Of a stretch of DNA of 64,000 nucleotides, positions 47,429 to 59,300 are shown piece after piece; position 1 is the first letter of the stretch; every line of letters starts with the position of its first letter. A program made the position numbers and the translations under genes. The notes beneath the pieces were generated by a model. It saw nothing but the letters and a program-made list of their open reading frames with translations. It did no database searches and was not told the origin of the DNA. Source of the stretch: Topomyia yanbarensis (taxonomy: Eukaryota; Arthropoda; Insecta; Diptera; Culicidae); the NCBI RefSeq assembly GCF_030247195.1, contig NC_080672.1, positions 3,968,001-4,032,000 of the forward strand. The letters run 5' to 3'.

Positions 47429-47684
47429 CTGTGGCGGATCCAGGGGGAAGGCCCTGGGGGTCCAGATCCCCCTCCCCCCCCCGAAAATTTTATTCTCCCT
47501 GAGAATTTTAAAATAGTTTCTATTTCAAATTTGTTCTAAATTCCAAATCGTTCTAATCCAGATTCGACAACCAAAACTGATTTTTAAATTAAAAATGGGT
47601 ATTACATATTACGTATTGTACATTTAACAGGTCAAAATCGAAATTTCGGACCCCCTCCGAAATTTTTTTCTCGATCCGCTCCTG
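47429..47684. mobile_element. hAT-type MITE with perfect 8 bp TSD
   Basis: CAGTCTGA flanks the element at 47421-47428 and 47685-47692. Ends CTGTGGCGGATCC and the complement of CAGGAGCGGATCG are inverted repeats, typical of hAT elements (CAG-GGCGGATCC style). It is 256 bp with C-rich blocks near both ends and no coding. Confidence 0.85.
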
Positions 47685-47814
47685 CAGTCTGAGCTTGAGT
47701 CGGAATTATGGCTGGTTCCCACCGAAATTCCGGCTTAAGCGACAACCAAGTGAGATTTATAATATCACTGGAATCATTGTACTAATCCCACAACTGTTTT
47801 CTATGCAGCATCTA

Positions 47815-48770
47815 GTCTAGTCTAGTCTGAATATACACGGCCAATACATGTAAAGTTATTGGAAAAATGCAAATGTTCGCCTACTATTTTTCTTGACAAT
47901 ATTAATGTCACATATGGTATGTGACGCAATAATTAACCCATTCATGCCCATGTTGTTTGTGAACAACAACGTTTTTAAACAGATATAACTTTTGATTCAG
48001 TCAAGATTTGATCACAGAAACAAGTAAGGCTAATAAATGTAACTATTGCCTTTCATTTGAGTACTAACAGTTACAAGAGTAAGCTCTAGAACTTAAGTTA
48101 TTGCAGTTAGTCTGATTGGATTCCAATGGAGCAGTGCTGCCAGGGACAGTTTAAGTTGACAACGAAAAATGATTTTTTCGTATATCTTCGTTATATTGCA
48201 ATATTATTGAAAGCTGATAAAACTTGTCAATTTAGAATGCCTTTGGCTACGTTTTCCACAAAAGTGGACTATTGTAAATATTCTAGGAGAATTGTATTGA
48301 GCATTGGAAGGTAAAACTTGATCAGTTTGTAGCACTGCGAGGGAAGCTCCTATCTTTATTAAAAAATGGCTTTTCGTGTTTCTTGGCCCCACCGTTCTCA
48401 AGAAAAAATAGGTGTGAAATTCTACATGCACTAGAAAAGAAGTTGGACATGAAAGGGTTAATGCGGTCAGGCCAATTGTGCAGCGAAATTACGGACAAGA
48501 TGAATCCAAATTCTACGGCAATTAAATTATTCATTAAAGAAAAAAATTGAAAATTTCATTTTATTTAATGAAGAATCATTTTAAATCTAATAAGGAAGAA
48601 ACGTGGATAACCATACCGGCCATTTCAATATAAAGGATTAGATAAATTGTTGGGAGTGGCGTAGTTGTCACTTCTTTGGTCCTAACATCTCTGGTATGAG
48701 ACAAAGATATTTACAACTGGTCCTGGCTAATTATCCAAGGAATAACTTAGGAAACCTCTGAAGTGAAACA
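47815..48770 (+). repeat. Direct duplication, copy with MITE
   Basis: The parts 47815-47932 and 48462-48770 together match 49530-49880 in the same orientation. Landmarks: GCCAATACATGTA, GGCAATTAAATTATTCATT, AATAAGGAAGAAACGTG, GTTGGGAGTG and CCTGGCTAAT. The intervening 47933-48461 is the TTAA-flanked element, absent from the other copy. Identity is about 75 percent by eye, so the duplication is not recent. Confidence 0.7.
47933..48461. mobile_element. TTAA-flanked MITE (piggyBac type)
   Basis: TTAA at 47933-47936 and 48458-48461. The ends CCCATTCATGCCCA and the complement of CCCTTTCATGTCCA are inverted repeats starting with CCC, the piggyBac pattern. It is 529 bp including the TTAA pair. The related direct copy at 49.6 kb lacks it, an internal empty-site comparison. 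Non-coding. Confidence 0.85.
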
Positions 48771-49529
48771 TAAAACATAAAGCGTCTATCGCAATTGCAG
48801 ATCACAACGAAAATTTAATTTTTAAATCAAAAACTTCCCAAAAAGTGTTAACAGTTTCTGTAAAGAGCTAGCTGTTGATTTAAGAATAAAAATTCGAAAA
48901 ATCGTAAATAGGAATTGGTATTGACTTGATATATTGTGCACAATGCAACCATTGTAAATAAATGGAGTGGCCATAAATATGTCGTACAAATTTATGTTGA
49001 TAACAAAACAGAGATACAGATTCATAAAGTTTAAAATCTACTGTAAAATGAAGAATTATGATTTCAGCAGTGTTGCATATTACGGGGTGTGGGGGTCAGA
49101 CAAGATGGGACAAGTTCAATTACCCACATTGCCTGCAAGCATTGTACTGTTTATTGGGGTGACCGATACTGCAACTAATCTCCTGAGTATAGATACCTTA
49201 TCGATCGAAAGAGTACAGAACTTACCCAGGCAACGTTACTCTGATAGAATGCTTTAATTTTGACCTCATATGTCGAGAGGTATCCATTGATTAAGATAAA
49301 CACTCTTGAAGGAAGCAAAAAAGCAAGCTACTTTCATAATCAAAATTCTCAAATCCGAAATTTACGCATTCACTCATTCACTGTTAGCTAAACTTTCACT
49401 AATTATGTTGATACTATCTAGACGTAATTGTACATACAGAACTAGCTATGGCATGAAGGAACCTATGGCAGAAATCTTATTAGCTGAATATTCGTTAGGA
49501 ACGCGATTAGATAACTAGAGCTGTAAACT
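48771..49529. other. No recognised feature
   Basis: AT-rich spacer between the two copies of the direct duplication. The 96 codon frame at 48967-49257 shows no domain. Confidence 0.45.
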
Positions 49530-49880
49530 TCGATTGTTGTCTAGTCAAGTCTACACATACGCAGCCAATACATGTAGGGATTGCAGACGTTCGTCTACAA
49601 TTTTTTGACAATTTTAATGTTTGTGGTACAAAATGTAGATGATTCAAAATTGTATGGCAATTAAATTATTCATTTTATGAAGAATTTAATCAACGAACCA
49701 TTTTGAACCTTGAATAAGGAAGAAACGTGAACAACCGTACCGAATGTTTCAATTTGATGGGGATGTAATAAATAGTTGGGAGTGACTGGGCTAAGAAGGT
49801 TAATGTCACTCCTTTGGTTTCTGGGATAGGACAGAGGTATTCAGCTCTACCCTGGCTAATGAGTCTAGGTTATAACGCAT
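49530..49880 (+). repeat. Direct duplication, MITE-free copy
   Basis: Partner of 47815-48770 without the TTAA element. About 350 bp long. Confidence 0.65.
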
Positions 49881-50404
49881 TTACTCGCTTGGTTTTGTAT
49901 TCGAGCCGCTAGAATGTTTACGAAACCCACATAAAATGACGGTTTTGAGTGAAGCTAGAGCGACTCTTATCTCAAAAATGAAATCAGCATAAGATTTAGT
50001 TAATAGCCCGAATTCACTACGATGAAACAAAGGACTCCTATTTGGATCGCCTCTGGACGACAGAAACTTATTCCGGACCGGGTCGTAATCCTGAATGGAC
50101 TCAACATGAACTCTAGCTCAAATGCAACAACCGGTTCCGACTCATTCGGTGCCGAAATCGACTGCTACATCCGCGCCGAAATCCATACAGAATCCAATCA
50201 GGATTGAGAATCGATTTCAGAATGAGCTTTCCAGGTATCATCATCTAGATGGACTCTAGCTCTTCTGCAGCATATACAAAGGATTAAAAAGAAAAACAAG
50301 TTAGATCTCACCAAATTATCTGCTCAAAGTATCGAAACTCGTCAAGGCATTTGTCCAGTATTAAACGGCGTCGTCTTTGTTATGGCCGACGGCATCGACA
50401 TCTA
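49881..50404. other. No recognised feature
   Basis: Between the duplication and the inverted-repeat element copy 2. A 61-codon frame at 50022-50207 and a following GC-richer stretch (to about 50400) could be a decayed coding fragment, but it is unassigned. Confidence 0.35.
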
Positions 50405-52120
50405 CACGGAAAAAAATCCGTTCATAAATTCATGAACTGAACGATTTACGAAAACCGTGACAAAGTTCCTGAAATTATGAATAATAAACCTCGTATTCAT
50501 GAAACTATTTGTGTTTTCTAAAAACCAGTTCGCCCCGAACATATACATGGCGTTACATTAGAATGTTTGGTTGGGCTACTGTTGTTGTTTAGTTTTTGTT
50601 GTGATTCTTGTTCATGATTTGAGAATACGACAGTCAAACGTTTTTCATGATTTCAAGAGCTTATTCGCGATTCTTGTGAATTATCATGACGTTAGCGAGA
50701 TTAACGTTCATGATATCAAGATATTAGTCGTGATGTTCGTAATTTTCATTAAGGTTATCGCGATATTTTAGTCATAAGTAGAGTGATTCATGTTCATGAT
50801 CTATGTCACGGTTTTGAATATTTTTGTCACGAGTTGTGTAATTTGTGCTCATGATTTCAGGATCTTAGTCGCGATTTTTGTAACTTATGTTCATGTTATC
50901 ATGATATTTTACTTTGGAGCTTACTTTCAAAGAGTAATGTAACTAATGTTCATGATATCAACGGTTTTATCATGGTATTCCTAAATTCTCTTCGCCCTAT
51001 CGTGATCTATTATTTTATGGTTACTAATGGTTTTTTTACTCTGAATAACGTGTCAATATGAACTGGATCATTCAAATAAGACTCATTCGCGATATTTGGT
51101 TTTGTGAACTATATCACGCACATTACTTGAGGTTCTTAGTGCAGTTTTCGTTTTCTGTCCGGACATCACAATAAACCTTATAAACCAAATGAATAACGAT
51201 GTTAGATGTTCTAATAATTTTTTTTATATCTACTGCTCGTACCTATTACTGGTCGCTAGCAACTGGGTATTTCATTAAAAAGTGTAAAGAACAAAAATGA
51301 TTTCATGAATAATACTCCAACTTTTGTGATAGAGTTCACGTAAAAATTTCATTACCATGTTGCATGAAATTATAAATGATCAGGGATATCTTCTAAATAT
51401 CACAAGCACGCAAATAGATACTAGATAGTTCGTAAATCAGGTACTAAGAATCATGAACCAGTTCACGAATACATGAATAATATTTTATGATTTCGTGAAC
51501 TATTTCACGAGTACGGATATTGGATCGTAACTAACATATTAGAAATCATGAACCAGTTCACGAATACACGAATAATACTTCATGATGTCGTGAACTATTT
51601 TACGAGCACGGATATTGAATCGTAACTAGTATATTAGAAATCATGAACCAGTTCACGAATGCATGAATATTTGATGATTTTATGAACCATTTCACGAGCA
51701 CGGATATTGGATTGGGACTAATATATTAAGGATCATGAATCAGTTCACGAAAATTGAATGGGTTCTTGAATAAAATTCCGAATTTCGTGAAATAGTTCAC
51801 AAAAAATAACCAGAATATTTCGATGTTGTGAACTATTGTTCCTATGACTATGAAAAAAATCATGAGTCAACCTTTGGTTTTATAAATAATGTTCATAAAG
51901 TTGTGAACTAGTTCTTGGCAGAAACCGTGACTGAAGTTCACAAAACAAAATCAAATATTTCCATAAATGAAAGCGTTATGCGGACGTTACTGCAGGGAAA
52001 TTGAACATAATTATAAAAGCCATGATTTTTGGTCATGGTCCTGTTTTCGGAACGTAAAAACGTGATTGTTCCAGAATTCATGGCACTTTATTCACGATTT
52101 TGGGAACAATTTTTTCCATG
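50405..52120 (-). mobile_element. Terminal-inverted-repeat element rich in internal repeats, copy 2
   Basis: Same element as 12033-13191 in opposite orientation: ends CACGGAAAAAAATCCGTTC and the complement of CATGGAAAAAAATTGTTCC. It is about 550 bp longer than copy 1. The extra part (about 51400-51800) holds three or four direct units of about 105-120 bp around AATCATGAACCAGTTCACGAAT. The element is thus built of two different internal repeat arrays, only one of which is in copy 1. No transposase. Confidence 0.75.
51440..51750 (+). repeat. Tandem units of about 105 bp inside copy 2
   Basis: The block ATCATGAACCAGTTCACGAA occurs at about 51450, 51545 and 51640, and in changed form near 51735. 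Each is followed by a GTGAACTATTTCACGAGCAC-like segment. This array is not seen in copy 1 at 12 kb. Confidence 0.7.
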
Positions 52121-53011
52121 CACTGATGTTGGAATCAACAATATATTGCTTTCCTATTGTATATATTTATATTTCTAACTGCATTCCATAGTCTGAATAA
52201 AATTGAATTAATTTTATTTGTCTATCGATCTGAACTCCTTGTTTTAAGATGTAGATGTGTCAAAATGTATACAGCAAAAAAAAAATCATGTAACTTTACG
52301 TCTTGCCAGATGCACATAAAAGGAGCGTCCCAATTCACATAAATTTACATTTTATTACATGTGAAAATGTGATATGTTCGGCTTTTTCTAGGTCATTCAG
52401 TCTGAGTTTTACATCAAAAGAGTCACAATTTTCAATTTTACATATCATAGCATGTAAAATCCTATCATCGGACAGAAAAATACGTCGCTGCGTTGTTTAC
52501 GTCAAATGTAATTTTAATTTTTTCTAAGAGTGTATTCCCATGAGTATAAATATAAAAAATAATTCCAAATTTCAAACAAATCCTAATTATTATCCCATAT
52601 TCTTAAAAAAAAAAAATGTATAGCAGTGTAATTTGTATCTGAATAAAAATTTGTAATTGTTTTACATCGACGATTTCCAAAGCAATAATTTTGTGCGCAA
52701 GGCACGTACGTGGTTATTCTTAGCTTTTGGTTTGTTCCAGATTTTCGAGTGGGTAATTCCCCCCTCGGTAATTTTCGAGTGGGTAGTACTACTCATACTA
52801 CCCACGCATTCCGCCGGCCCTGAGGACAGATAAAGCTGTATGATGTTGGAGATAGAACGCGTGGTTTTCGAGACGTAGTTTTGAACGGTTAATTGATTTA
52901 TGCTGTCCAATCGTGTTGCTGATCCCAGTACAACCATGCTGAATAGAAAAATGGCATATATTCACGTTTTCTCCTCGTTCCTCCTACGTTTATTCAAGAC
53001 TACTCAAGTTT
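52121..53011. other. Mostly unrecognised; possible decayed coding near 52.7-52.9 kb
   Basis: A 91-codon minus frame (52937-52662) has a plausible composition but no motif. A short duplicated segment TTTTCGAGTGGGTA occurs at 52742 and 52773. Confidence 0.35.
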
Positions 53012-53626
53012 TTTTTCCTTTTTTATTTCGACTATGTTAGTCAAATTTTCTTTTTTACGTTTTAACGACATTCAATTAGCTAGAGATTACTGGGTAGGGA
53101 AAGTTATGAAACTTAGAGCCATAGTACTCAAGTGAGAGCAAGGATGTGAAGTAAACAGATCGGAATCCATCGGCAGCGGTGGGTAGCCGCTGTAGAAACA
53201 GCCATTACCTTACACAAAGTAACAAACCCGCCACGACTGTAAGAATAGTGACAACAGACAACAGAGATGAACAGCAGCAATCATCATTAAGATTGATACT
53301 AATCGTCGACAGGTTTTCAGTGGTGATCTTGCGTGGCTTAATTTTTGCCGGTTGTCACGGTAAAGATAGATACGTCTACCTTTATCAGGACACATGATAG
53401 TGAACTCGGGTGATTCGTAGTTATTCTGCCTAAGCTCGACCCTCATTATCAGAAGGCAAAAATTAAGCCCGCATGATATTAAGCCTGTTCTAATGACCCT
53501 GCCACTTCTAGCTTTCCGATCTGTTTACTTCACATCCTTGCTCTCACTTGAGTACTATGGCTCTAAGTTTCATAACTTTCCCTACCCAGTAATCTCTAGC
53601 TAATTGAATGTCGTTAAAACGTAAAA
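53012..53626 (-). mobile_element. Foldback insertion with 16 bp TSD
   Basis: AAGACTACTCAAGTTT occurs at 52996-53011 and 53627-53642. Inside, about 53036-53167 is mirrored by about 53510-53620 (both with GACATTCAATTAGCTAGAG, CTGGGTAGGGAAA and ACTCAAGTGAGAGCAAGG). A T-rich run at the left border could be a retroposed A-tail on the minus strand. The right part (53345-53620) is also found, inverted, at 56600-56915. Confidence 0.65.
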
Positions 53627-53642
53627 AAGACTACTCAAGTTT

Positions 53643-55925
53643 ATCGGCGACACGTATACGTTGAATGATCCATAGCAATGTATTCCGAGGGTTGCGAAGC
53701 TGCAGTACCTATTGCAGTCGTAAAAGCCACTTCAATCTGTAGATATAGAAGTGAACAACTACACAACGACTTAGGAAAGCATTGCTGAAACGTAACAACA
53801 CAAAGCGGTTCATGAAGCGTCAACTCTTTCAAGCTCCACTGTACAAACGAGAAAACCCTAAAAAAATCCTCGTTTTGACTGACCAACAGCTTGTGAGGAC
53901 TACGGCAAAGCTGGGCGAGCTAGTCCATTACTAGGACATCCCGTTGGTCAACCTCCTTAGCAATAAACTGAATCCAACCAGACGAGAAAACCGACAATAA
54001 CGACGACGTGACTTACGCTGTGATGATCAAATTTTTATCTCAACGTGCTTGCAAGCTGACGTCTGTCGTATTCGATCTGCAATATCGGACCAAACAACCG
54101 GTTACAGCCAAAGTGGCCGGTCTGTTTCAAAACCCCGAAGTGGGTGAGGGTTGCATACAAGGCAGCTACCATCGAACCAAAGTACAGTGCTGAACCAGCA
54201 TCGTGAGCTCGTTTCCCAAAAGTGCCAATGTTGGAATTGCTTCTGTAACCTGAAACTATATGTCCAAGTTCTGTCGTAAGTTGCATGAAAAATACCATTT
54301 TCCGCTGCATGAGTGAGTAACGCAAGAGATACAATACACTCCTGTCATCGTGGCTAGCCAACCGACAGAGTACAGTACAGTTTAGCCGGAAACTGTCTTC
54401 CTCCCTGTCATAGACCAGAACTGTAAGGACCTCCGTTGCACCAAAGTGAATCTCGCAGTAACTAGTATCAGTAAATCCACAAAGCAGATCAAGTGCTAAT
54501 TGATTGTTATGATCAAGTCGAAGTCGACTGCATAGTCTACCTTGAGTTTCTGTTCCTCAAGAGACCGACGGCCAATCCTCCAACAGTTCCGTTCGACCTG
54601 AACGCATATAATCTTCCTAAGTTATCGCTGGCAGATCCCAGATTGCACATCCAATCCGACATTGACACGGTTATCAGTGATGGAACGTAACACGAGCTGC
54701 ATCAAAACAACAACAAAAGGTTCCTGGGAGAGGGACTACCGTTACTGATCGAAATTGTGTTTGGATAAACTATTTTCGGGAAGATGTCCAACCTACATCA
54801 AACGCTGCAGCTTGAGGCTTTTGAGCCGTTTTCTGTGTACTCTCTAGCGGATCGCGGCTGGTCAATTTTGGCGAATCCAGAACCATGACCGAACGTCGTT
54901 TCCTGAGCTTTAAGACTAGAGCGACTAGAGCACGATTCAGCGATCAAGGAAGCATACTACAAATCGTGGAAGAATACGCACGAATGGCGAACATTAAAGA
55001 ACTCCTCGATCCAGTCGACGACAGCAGCCGGAACCGATACCTCCTGTACCATCCTGTGCTTAAGCATTCCAGCACATCAACCACATCAACGTAGGTCCGA
55101 GTTGTTTTTGACGCCTCGTGCAAGCCGTCGTCTAGATTTTTTCGTTAACTATGAACTTATTGAAACTGTCTTTCAGAAGGACGTTCTGGCGATCGTTCTG
55201 ATGTTTCGCACACACTCGCTCGACATCGAGAAGATGTACCTGATCAACGAATTCTCCGGCGTTCCAATCACAACAAACTACTCGCAACGTACGAGCTCCC
55301 TTTAACAAGTTGCGCAGAACGAAGGCGATTGGTGTTGAGTTGTTCTTTCACGTCGATGATTTGATGTCGTGTGGCGAATTCGCCAAGAAACGCCCGCCAT
55401 GCTTGTTTCACCTTCCGCTGAAGAAGTGGGCATCCATTATTGCAAGAAGATCTCGCTCTGCTACCACTGTATGATCTTCTAAACGAACAATCCATATCCA
55501 CCCTAAGACTCATATGGGAGACGGAATCTGATGCGATGCCCTTCAAGGTTCAGTTACCGTTACGAGTCCGCGTTCTAACCAAAGATGGTGGAAGATCATG
55601 TGCTGCATTTTGCAGATCTTCCACCCTATAGGATAGGTTAGCCCGTAGCGTGGATTTTGAAGACCGACGCAGGAGATTCCTATGAGTGGGATCGTCCTCT
55701 ACCTCCGTATCTTCAAAGCGAATGGAAGGTACGGTAGCTGTAATCTACACAATCCTCGTTTCAACATTCGTGTCGCCGGTAAAGACTGCACCCATACATG
55801 TGGCCAGAATGCCGAAAGAGTGTATAGCTACAGCTTTTTCCAATAGGAATTTGAACAAAACCTTTGCAGAAATCGTCTTGCTAACGAAGCAATGGTTGGA
55901 TTTTTTTCAAATTGAAGACTTATAG
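53643..55925 (+). pseudogene. BEL/Pao LTR-retrotransposon pol relic
   Basis: Plus-strand pieces in changing frames follow the BEL/Pao order. First is a protease-side segment with LPKLSLADPR and TVFG (about 54610-54770). Next is RFSDQGSILQIVEEYARM with YHPVLKHSSTSTTST (frame 54885-55094). Then VVFDASCK just after 55094, a block with FRTHSLDIEKMY (about 55205-55245, RT N-terminus), and degraded sequence to about 55660-55900. Many stops and frameshifts and the missing RT active site show it is long dead. The part before 54490 is poorly recognisable. Flanking copies of a roughly 135-300 bp repeat (53036 and 56612, direct) might be LTR remains. Confidence 0.65.
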
Positions 55926-56594
55926 AGATATTTTTCTATCCTACTGTTTTTTTTCTATGCAAAAAGTTATGAGCGACACATATCGCCGTACACAATTGAC
56001 TCGCATTTATCTAAAAATTCTCAGATGCACTTGCTATAAAACTTCAAATGTTACTTGAGCAACCACGTGAGCCAGAATGCACAACTTCAATTCCACACTC
56101 TGGCGACGACCAGGACACCGAAGAAGTCATTCACAAAGACAAAGCCAGACATTAGCTGACGAAAAAACGTTTCCTTCCGCGGTTTCATGATTTGTCACAT
56201 AATTTGTCACTTCCTCATTTTCTTATCTCAATTACGTCAATGCAATCCGCATGTATTGTTTGTGTTATTAATTTTTATATAATCTGCAGTATTCATACTC
56301 TTCAAATCAATGTTGAATCGCAGATTTTGTAGGCGTGTACCTATCGCCAGGCCCGATGAGAGGGGGGGTCAGCCGGGGCAATTGCCCTGGGGCCCGGGTC
56401 GCGTTTGAGGGCCCGAATTTTTATCCGGAAGATGGGTGAAAACGTCTGGTATTCATAGAAGAGCAAGAAAAATAAGAATTGTAATTTCTTTGTAATTATT
56501 CACCCTATTAAATTGTCATATGATGAAAGCGGAGAAAAATTTGAAAGACATTTTAATCTAATAACTTGAGAATTCGAAATTGTGGATACCAGAG
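55926..56594. other. Mostly unrecognised
   Basis: Contains a G- and C-rich block at 56355-56415 (GAGAGGGGGGGTCAGCC, GGGGCCCGGG) that looks like one end of a MITE. No matching second end was found. Confidence 0.4.
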
Positions 56595-56915
56595 CTTTAT
56601 TTTATATTTAACTTTTTTCCTTTTTTATTTCGACTATGTTAGTCACATTTTCTTTTTACATTTTAACGACATTCAATTAGCTAGAGATTACTGGGTAGGG
56701 AAATTTATGAAAATTAGAGCCATAGTACTCAAGTGAGAGCAAGGATGTGAAGTAAACAGATCGGAAAACTAGAAGTGGCTTAATATCGTACGGGCTTAAT
56801 CTTTGTCTTCTGTTAATGAGGGTCGAGCTTAGGCAGTATAACTACGAATCACCCGAGTTCACTAACATGTGTCCTGGTATCGACACGTCTGTCCATCTTT
56901 ACCGTGACAACCGAC
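56595..56915 (+). repeat. Third copy of the foldback/LTR-like unit
   Basis: Begins TTTTTTCCTTTTTTATTTCG. It matches 53012-53165 directly (GACATTCAATTAGCTAGAG, ACTCAAGTGAGAGCAAGG) and then the reverse complement of 53345-53510 (GAGGGTCGAGCTTAGGCAG, ACGAATCACCCGAGTTCACT, TTACCGTGACAACCG). It therefore represents one complete strand of the unit whose two arms form the foldback at 53 kb. Confidence 0.7.
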
Positions 56916-56919
56916 GATA

Positions 56920-57510
56920 TATTTAACATTTGTTAAAACAAACGTTCTTAGAGGAGTTGTCTACTTTATGTACTAGGTCAACAAAACCGAGTTTTTTGTT
57001 TGAATTGGCAGAATACTTTACAAAACGTTCAGAAGCCAATTCAATGTATTTTCGAAGAGAACAGCGCCAAACAGAAATGCAAGCACACGGAATATCCGTC
57101 CTCTTCTGCGTTCGTTTCTTTACTGGTGGTACCGGTTGTTGGATTGCAGACACTGGGATTAGTTTATTGAGTGAATATTTGTTTCTGTAAGATCCACAAA
57201 TCTTGGTTTTGAAGCTTTTTGTGGTTTGGCATAAGATAACGATGTGCTGTTAGCGGTTATAGTAGGCGGACTTTTCTTAGCTACTTCTGTACAATGTTTT
57301 AGGTGGTGCAGTGTTTTTTGGAGAATTTGCGCATAGGAATCTGCCCTGGGCGCATAACCGGTGTTGTCTGATGAGATGTTCCATGTTCGGTTAATATGCA
57401 TAAAATGGTTTTGTAAAAAGGAATTCGTTTGTTCACAAGCATTCTCACCACAGGAAAAGGATTAGAATTACCTTGGAAAATGTTCCTCAATGTTATTAAA
57501 TCCATTTCTC
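56920..57510 (-). pseudogene. Possible decayed gag/ORF1-like coding sequence
   Basis: Three minus-strand frames follow one another (57505-57299, 57401-57159, 57153-56923), each in a different phase. Together they look like one protein broken by two frameshifts, with a proline/lysine segment VPPVKKRTQKRTD and an end KLGFVDLVHKVDN. Composition recalls LINE ORF1 proteins but there is no zinc knuckle or firm match. It could equally be chance frames. Confidence 0.25.
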
Positions 57511-58302
57511 CGTACCTTGATATAAACTTTTTTTTATCGCCATGTCAGGAGTGGGCAGAGATAAATCGTGTAAGCGCACCTGTTTAGAGCCGTTGTCTAT
57601 ATATACGGGGATGCTTTAGTTAACGTTGCCGCATTCGTTGGCGTGTTGTATGTTGTTTCACGTAACGAATGACTGTGATTAATGGTGCAATTGTAGGATA
57701 TTAGCTCCTGCCACATTGAGCACCTTTTTCACTTTTAGTAATTGTTTCACTTCTCGAATAGCTGGTCTCAAAGAACATTTCCAAAAAAAAACAATAGCAA
57801 CACAATTTATCCACAGTGGGGCTAGTTTTTGCCGGGGATCTATGGCGGAACGATTTTAGCATGGACTCCGGGAGGGATGAGAAGGTAGACTGACCTTAAT
57901 TAACCGGTAATTGAAATAAATTTTTATTTGTATATTTGTATTTTTATAGCACGTTAAAATAATTTTTCGCCAAAAATGCTTTGTGTTAAGATGGAACACT
58001 AATTTTGGGCGTCGCTAGAGATGTTTGTGATATCCATAAGAAGCCAATTGCTATGTGCCAAATAAGGAAATCAAATCAGTTCAATTCAGTCACCAGTACT
58101 AGCAGTCGTTTGCCCGCTATACTCGCAGTTGTTTTATTTGCGTTTAATTCCTTATTACTGCGTTCTGTGTCATTTTTTGTCTATTACTGCATATTCCAAC
58201 AGCGTATTAAAACCGACTTCTACATTAAAACGTCACATTCCTTTCCAAAAAAACCTTCATAAAAGCTATGATTAGAAAATTTTCTCGGTTGTTCTATATT
58301 TT
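57511..58302. other. No recognised feature
   Basis: AT-rich DNA with an 85 codon frame at 58005-58262. No domain was recognised. Confidence 0.4.
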
Positions 58303-59300
58303 TAATCCTACAACGGTTTTTTTTGGGGTACATTTGTACCCCAGAGCTATTTGCAATCCCTGTTATTCCGTTACGGTTTATTTTAACTGCAAGCAAACTT
58401 TATCATAAATCAATTTGATTATTAAACTTCCATTAAAGCTGGTGCAACCTATTTGTTTCACTTAAATAACCTAACAGTGCCTGCTTAAAATTTGTCTGGG
58501 GTACAAATGTACCCCACAAAACCGTTTACGTTAGTGTTTTGTCATGTGTATATAATTCGGAAAAATTATTATATCTTTTTTATAAGCAAAATATCGATAC
58601 ATAGTAACTTGCGTGAAATTGTATAGGCTTCAACACTGCTGAACAATTAAATCTGTTATTTGATTTAATAATGCTACTATAGCAAAGTAACTAGAAAAGG
58701 CGCTTGGATCGTAATCGTATTTTTTGGTTTTGATGTCAAAATATGATTTGTATATAATATGTACTACGCACCACTCAATTCCTCATCTTCTGTAGCCCAA
58801 GTTCTGGAACGTACAATGCACTGGTCTGTTCCTTCATCGCCTATTTTAACTTCGTTACTGCATATTGCTGTATATTTACTATTTGTATTGTATTTGTATT
58901 TGGTGTTCAAACAAGCATCGGAATAAATGCACTTTTTGGTCGGTTTTTGAATTATTTACTATTTGTTCAAAAGGCAATTTAATAATATTTACAGCGCCGT
59001 ATAGATAGTAAAAATTGGTTAGAAGCCTCCGAAGTTATAGCAATATTAAGGTTAAAAAGGGATGTTGACGTATTTTTAGGACAAATTGTATAAAAATGAA
59101 AATGTGCATAAAAAATTTGCAAAGCACGATTATTTTTGAAAAGGCTGCTTTGATTGGCTTATTTTTTAATAAAACTATCTAATTTAATTATAAATTCAAT
59201 AAAAACTAGGCATATTCGAGCGGTTTTAATTCTGGGGTACGAATGTACCCCACAAAACCGTTTACGTATAGAAAAAGTTACGAAACCGTTGTAGGGTTAA
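58303..59300. mobile_element. TTAA-flanked element with repeated palindromes (piggyBac type)
   Basis: TTAA at 58303-58306 and 59297-59300. Ends TCCTACAACGGTTT and the complement of CCCTACAACGGTTT are inverted repeats; GTAGGG|TTAA at the right end is canonical. Three 18 bp palindromes of the form GGGGTAC-NNNN-GTACCCC lie at 58325-58342, 58498-58515 and 59234-59251. Two of them are followed by ACAAAACCGTTTACGT. No transposase frame. The subterminal palindromes may be transposase-binding sites. Confidence 0.8.

Noticed and set aside
52662..52937. Minus-strand 91 codon frame as a retroelement gag fragment
   Set aside because: Composition is plausible but no motif could be identified.
56353..56420. 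G-rich block as a hAT MITE
   Set aside because: Only one end-like block seen; no inverted partner or target duplication.
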